DNA from: Leucocoprinus leucothites
Lineage: Eukaryota > Basidiomycota > Agaricomycetes > Agaricales > Agaricaceae
DNA length: 64,000 nucleotides
Assembly: GCA_013368445.1 (NCBI GenBank)
Contig: JAACJO010000005.1
Span: 930,001 to 994,000, forward strand
Direction of reading: 5' to 3'
Below the pieces are notes generated by a model. The model searched no databases. It was not told where the DNA came from and saw nothing but the letters and a program-made list of their open reading frames with translations. Below are positions 59,069 through 64,000 of the stretch, piece by piece. Position numbers and translations under genes: made by a program. Numbering within the stretch: position 1 is the stretch's first letter; each line of letters starts with the position of its first letter.

Positions 59069-60356
59069 ATGTCGGGCACAGGGTCTTCCCAGACAAATCA
59101 GCATTCAGCAACGAATCCTCTATCTACTTTCGAATTTCCCAACAAGCGCAGACGTTGGGCGGACATACTCATTACCGGGCTCACAGATGTCCTTATACTA
59201 GTACTTTCGCCCGAGGGCAAAGTTCTTTACTGCGGGACTGCTGTCATGGAGCTCTTAGGTTGGAATGAAACGGATATTCTGGACCTGCACCTGAACGATT
59301 TTATCATTGGTGAGAACCATCATGGAACTACGCGTCGCGGGTAATCTTACTAAAAATTCATTGCAGGCGAAGACCAGGCAGCATTCCAGCGGGGTTTTGA
59401 AGACTCTATCCGCACCAATAGTGAACTCGTCTCCTATGTTCGACTCAAGAGCAATCCATCCATGAAACCAGGTCTTTCATCATCCAACGATATTCTTTTT
59501 GAGATCAAGGGATATCCACACTTTGTCATGGAACAGGGGCCAGATTGCAAGTGCTTTTTTGCCATTGCGAAACCTTATCCTAGCAGGAACATTACCATGT
59601 AAGTTCAAGTCGCAAATTGCCATTTTATTGCGGATCAGGCTTGTTTGAACGAATCTGTACCAGGCTCAACACATTTCTGGATCTGCAAACAGAAAATGAG
59701 AGGTTGCAACAACGGCTTGCTGCTCTCAAGGCACAAGTAAACGCACAAATCACGCCTGCAGGCCAAGCACTACCGAGTTCGGACTCTATGTATGCGACAT
59801 CTTCTTTGCAACAGTCAGTGCCCCTTCTCCCGTTTATCGAGTCACCTCTGATGAGCTTGATAGCGGCCAGTACACTAATACCTTCGATGATACGCTCAAA
59901 AACACTTCGCTACCTGGCTACGATGGTAATCTGGTTGGCCCAAACTATACCGGAGAAGTCCAGCAGAGCTCAGAAGATCCCGAAGATAGTTCTAGAAAGA
60001 AGAAAGTGTGTCACCACTTCTACTTTTTTGATTTTAGAAATTAACCGATGTATATACCCTAATGACTCAAGTTGAAGAAAAGTCATGGAACTGAGCAATA
60101 CGTTTGTCGGAAATGTGGGCGTACGGACTCCCCTGAGTGGCGGAAGGTAACTGATTACACCTTAAACTCATTCACACAGGCCATGACACAATTTTTACAG
60201 GGTCCGGATGGACCGAAGACTCTTTGCAATGCTTGTGGCCTCCGCTGGGCGAAGCAAATGCGTAAGTTTGATGAGCCTGCAGAAGAAACGGGGTCCAATT
60301 CTAGTCAGCCGTCGTCGACTCCAGGAACCGAGGGTAACACCATTTCAAGCGCCTGA
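59069..60356 (+). CDS. wc-2: White collar-2-like PAS/GATA zinc-finger transcription factor
   Basis: WC-2 pairs with the blue-light receptor WC-1 and binds GATA-type sites at light-regulated promoters. From ATG 59069 the protein shows a PAS domain ([52 protein letters not shown]), a short helix [21 protein letters not shown] (about 59680) and a linker. The single GATA finger is C-x2-C-x18-C-x2-[16 protein letters not shown], then [16 protein letters not shown]. An intron (60147-60200) cuts it. The finger sits near the C-terminus as in other WC-2 proteins, about 370 residues in total. TATAAATA at 59030-59037 is unusually close to the ATG. A single PAS without a LOV cysteine motif argues for WC-2, not WC-1. 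Confidence 0.87.
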
Positions 60357-60590
60357 TCTTAATGGCTCTGTTTCGTAGTTACATGGATATGCATGACTTT
60401 ATGCTAATGTTGAACGCTCCATGACATATACTCTGACAACTGAAGAGTAGTTAGCGACTGTATTTGTCGAATTGTGAGGCGGAGTGGACACTCGTGACAG
60501 TATAGGTAACGTCACAGTACCAGCTTGTTTCGATCTTCTCCCATCATCGCAGTAGTTGACTGCTAGTCCTCTGCAATCTCGTTATCATCT

Positions 60591-62035
60591 ATGCCTCCGG
60601 AAATATTTACACTCGCTCAAACTCCCATAACTGCTCATGCGTTCAATGCAGATCGCCAAGGTATGCCCGATCGAATGCTACAAGCATCGTCCTTAACAAT
60701 TTCACCAGAGCTGGCAGTTAGTTTGAATAGTAATGAAGTCCAACTGTATTCGCGAAAGGGTCAGGAGTGGATTCCGACGGAGACTCTATCCGAGGTACTT
60801 TGAGATTGATTAGTGCTTAGCAAACCGCGCATCTTACGTTTGGCCTCAGCACGACAAACTGATCACCTCTATTGATTGGGCACCCAATTCGAACCGCATC
60901 GTAACAGCTTCTCAGGATAGAAATGCATACGTTTGGACGGAAACTCCAGACCCGGAGACAGGAAAACTCATATGGAAGCCCACCCTCGTGCTGCTGAGGA
61001 TCAATCGTGCTGCAACCCACGTCCGTTGGAGCCCATTGGAAAATAAATTCGCGGTGGCCAGCGGTGCAAGGTATGATTTTTATTCAATGAATTGGTGTTC
61101 ATGGTACAAGCAAATTCCAGAACCATTGCCGTCTGTTCTTTTGATGAAGAAAGCAACTGGTGGGTTGCAAAACACCTCAAGAAACCCATCAGGTCTACGG
61201 TTTTATCTGTCGATTGGCATCCTAACAATGTCCTACTTGCGGCCGGCAGTGCCGATATGAAAGCACGAGTTTTCTCTGGCTACATCAAGGAAGTTGACGA
61301 ACGGTATGTAGAACTGAATGACCTGGACTTCGGTTCGTTGACACTATTTCTTAGCCCAGCCCCTAGCGTCTGGGGATCGAAGCTACCGTTCAATACAATT
61401 TGTGGAGAGTATTCGTCACCAGCTGGTGGCTGGGTTCATACAGTCGGGTTTTCTCCCTCTGGAGATGTCCTTGCTTTTGCAAGTGAGCTCAACCTTAGGC
61501 TTTTGGTCGACTTCTCACTCACGTCGTTTCAGGCCACGATAGCTCTATTACGATCGTATATCCAGGTGGCCCGACTGTGTATACAGTTCGCCTACCGACT
61601 TTGCCTTTGGTCACTCTGTCATGGACCTCTGAGGAGTCCATTGTGGCAGCAGGACATGATTGTAGGCCTTTGGTATATGCGGGATCGGAACAGGGTTGGC
61701 AGGAAGTTGGAACTCTAGACGATGCTTCATCTTCCAAGGCATCTGAAGGTTCCCGCTCTGGCTTTGGAAGCAGTGGTGGCGTTGGGCGCCTCAAGGCCGG
61801 CGCCTTTGCTACCTTCCGAGATGCGGACAGTCGCGGTCAAAACACTGGATCGGTATCCTCCGATACCAAGCTCAATACAATCCATCAGAACACAATAACA
61901 AGCATTCGGCCGTATGACATAGAAGGCGGTTACGTAGCCAGGGTCAGTACCTCTGGTGTTGATGGTACTCTGGTCATCTGGGATACCAACGAAGTGAGCG
62001 CACTTACTGCGAGAATGGGTGGAGTGAGGATTTAG
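60591..62035 (+). CDS. ARC40: Arp2/3 complex subunit ARPC1 (p40, WD40)
   Basis: ARPC1 is the seven-bladed WD40 subunit of the Arp2/3 complex, which nucleates branched actin at endocytic and polar sites. ATG 60591 gives [19 protein letters not shown]. Repeats follow: [28 protein letters not shown] (about 60860-60930), [43 protein letters not shown] (about 61200-61270), [18 protein letters not shown] (about 61440) and [24 protein letters not shown] Ser/Gly-rich loop comes near 61730-61860, then [14 protein letters not shown] and the stop at 62033-62035. Exons join across short introns, including one within [15 protein letters not shown] near 61070. Length about 390 residues, complete. Confidence 0.94.
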
Positions 62036-62985
62036 GTATTCGCTTCATTGTAATTCCCGGTTCCTCCACGTGTATTGTTTAGTAGCAATGATAATCTGTT
62101 TTTTCTCCAGGGGTATCCCCACACGTTCAGATTGCGACCACCACCCCAGGACATTTGACGATGTTTGCATGGTGTTACACGTGGAAGCACCGACAATAAA
62201 GAGCCAGGACCAGAGAAACCAATTGGATCCATATTATTACAGTAATTTTCCACAGTGCCCTTGCGAGTTAAAGCCGATACACCGCATCCCCGCCCGGACC
62301 TGAATCTTGGTCGCTCAATTTTGATATTCTCGTTATTGTTTTGTCTTGGGACAAGATTCTAGTGCTTCCCATATATATAGGCGCTCGTTGCTTCTCGCTC
62401 CAAAACCATAAAAAAACTTCGGTTTCCATCACAGCCCTCTGTTTTTTTTTTGTTGACACCATACGAACCAGTGACTAGCGAGACAATAGCAGTTCCTTCT
62501 TGCTCGATGGCCAAATTCATCCGCCAAATGCTTGACTGTCAGTGCTCAGCAGACCATTCATAGTGTACTTCTTCAGCAACAGTAGAAGACACAGGGCGTA
62601 AATTAACGACATACAGCTATCGCTGGCGACAAAATTCCTGCCGGTTACAAGCATATTAATACAACGCGTGCGTTCAAAATTACAAACAAACAACACGGTG
62701 CAATCTAGAAAGTCCGGCCCCTCCAGAGGACGCTGAAGCTATAAAACAAGAACTAAACGTGCTTCTGCCTCCGGAGTAAGCAACGAAAGGCGAATAAACA
62801 AGGGCCCGAACAGAAGTTCCAGTTAGAAATGAGTGTGAATTCCAAATGAACGAAACGATAACAATATATCGTGACAGGGCGACATATGTTGGCCAAACCC
62901 TGAGGTAGAAAGACGAAACTAAAGAGGCTGATGTCGTCGAGGCATTCAAGTCCAATGATTCATCAGGTACTGGGATACCGATATC
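62036..62985. other. Convergent spacer between ARPC1 and the Clp1-like gene
   Basis: About 950 bp of 3' flanking sequence with short homopolymer runs. A minus-strand frame near 62680-62955 has no recognisable content. Confidence 0.5.
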
Positions 62986-63943
62986 CTAGTGCTGACCGGT
63001 AGATAGAGGCCGTGCTTCCCGTGGACGGCCGCGGGATTCCTCCTTGTCACCAGCCACCTCAATAAACTCGTCTGTGTCCACAGCTGTAGACGTTGAGTCC
63101 TCCTCGTCACAACAATCGCTGAAATCTGTGTCGGAATCGCAATCAGAGTCCTCGCTCTCCATGGTATCCAGCTCCAGCCATGTATGGTACCATTTCGATA
63201 AGAAGACCTTGATGTCCGCACTGAGCCCAAGGTATTCCACATTACGAGCGATTCCTTCCCATTGAATGGAACCGTCGTGCAAAGCTTCGCTGATGATATT
63301 GATTTGATTGAAGTACATCCAGTGGATAAGGAGATGGAAGGATGTGGGATCGGGGACGGGGAGGTATAGGACAGGGTGTTCATGAACAGATGATAGGAGC
63401 TTGGGCAGACGGTCAGGTGGGACGGAGTACTGGGGGACGGATTCTGACGACAGCGAAGATCTTGAGTTAATCAGGTCCATGGCGCAAGCGCCACTGAAGA
63501 GTGCGCGCAGATAGCTGGAATGCGCTGATAGGTAGTCCATATGCAGCTACAATGTGATCAGTTCCGGAGATCGAATGCGAAGAATGAAATGGCTTACTTT
63601 GAACGTTAACCGCGGAGTGCTGTTCAGAGAGGATTCTGTGACTCTACCCCCAGTTGCTGAAGGATGGAAGTCAATTGAATGGCGAAATTTGATGGGAGTT
63701 GAGGATTCAGTTGTGGGAGTCGGTCGACGTCCTACATACGGGATGGGGACGACTAGAAGTAAACCAGGATTAGTCCAAACTCGACGAATATCATTGAGAA
63801 ATCGACGGACTTATCGTGCAGTCGGCCGTTTCAGGTTTTTCCCAATAATAAGGCGCCAGATTACGGAGTTGTTCAATAATGTATTCGATCGGAACGTCAG
63901 TGAGCGTGGAGGGAGGAAAGGGCCGAGGACTGATTGAATCCAT
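62986..63943 (-). CDS. Clp1 (clampless1)-like protein of Agaricomycetes
   Basis: From ATG 63943 the protein starts MDSISPRPFPPSTLTDVPIEYIIEQL, continues APYYWEKPETADCTI and IVPIPYVGRRPT across an intron, and then KLHMDYLSAHSSYLRALFSGA after a second intron near 63545-63590. The body has YLPVPDPTSFHLLIHWMYFNQ, WEGIARNVEYLGLSADIKVF and a strongly acidic tail. It resembles what I recall of Clp1-like proteins; Coprinopsis Clp1 is needed for clamp-cell formation after mating. YLSAHSSYLRALFSG also has the flavour of a BTB-like fold (a residue segment followed by LxxWMY). About 280 residues. The name rests on memory of the family, without a search, so treat it as probable. It lies convergent to ARPC1. 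Confidence 0.6.
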
Positions 63944-64000
63944 AGGTAGGAGAGGGAAAGGCTGTGCGGGGGAGGAAAGGTCAGTCGGAAGGACTAGAGG

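Noticed and set aside
1..64000. Transposons, viral remnants, CRISPR or prokaryotic-type systems
   Set aside because: No transposase, reverse transcriptase, terminal repeats, phage genes or repeat-spacer arrays were seen on either strand.

Overview
The window is nuclear DNA of a filamentous basidiomycete, most likely an Agaricomycete. Evidence: genes sit on both strands, carry many short introns (about 44-70 nt, GT-AG) and are separated by short spacers. The gene content includes a CBM1-bearing GH6 cellobiohydrolase, a White-collar-2-type photoreceptor partner and a protein resembling the mushroom-specific regulator Clp1 (clampless1). I see no prokaryotic features, no transposon coding sequence, no viral genes, no rRNA and no convincing tRNA. 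Splice joints were read by eye, so gene ends are firmer than internal exon borders.

Layout, left to right: a MER3/HFM1 meiotic helicase (minus, cut by the left edge) is divergent from CKS1 (plus). Then a minus-strand run: insulysin/Ste23 protease, an unrecognised type II membrane protein, replication protein RPA1, indoleamine 2,3-dioxygenase and mitochondrial 3-hydroxyisobutyryl-CoA hydrolase. The last of these is divergent from tubulin cofactor E (plus). Next come an SR-type splicing factor, cysteine desulfurase NFS1, cellobiohydrolase Cel6A and a NECAP endocytic protein (all minus). NECAP is divergent from CSN8, which is followed by UBLCP1 phosphatase and a peroxisomal Nudix hydrolase (all plus).

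The right half holds a secreted type-B carboxylesterase (minus), a CWF19-like protein with three zinc knuckles (plus), a PLP aminotransferase (minus), arginase (plus, with a 10-nt microexon), a long kinesin-4-like motor (plus), an SDR oxidoreductase, a WC-2-like PAS/GATA factor and ARPC1 of the Arp2/3 complex (all plus), and finally a Clp1-like protein (minus).

Most genes are housekeeping and unrelated in pathway. There is no biosynthetic cluster or obvious new multi-gene system. Themes that recur by function rather than proven linkage are genome maintenance (MER3, CKS1, RPA1), RNA splicing (SR protein, CWF19), nitrogen and amino-acid metabolism (IDO, HIBCH, aminotransferase, arginase), protein degradation control (CSN8, UBLCP1, insulysin) and cytoskeleton (TBCE, kinesin, ARPC1). 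The most interesting items are the uncharacterised type II membrane protein, the 10-nt arginase microexon, the expanded loop and apparent frame break in the kinesin motor, the knuckle-bearing CWF19 protein and the Clp1-like gene.
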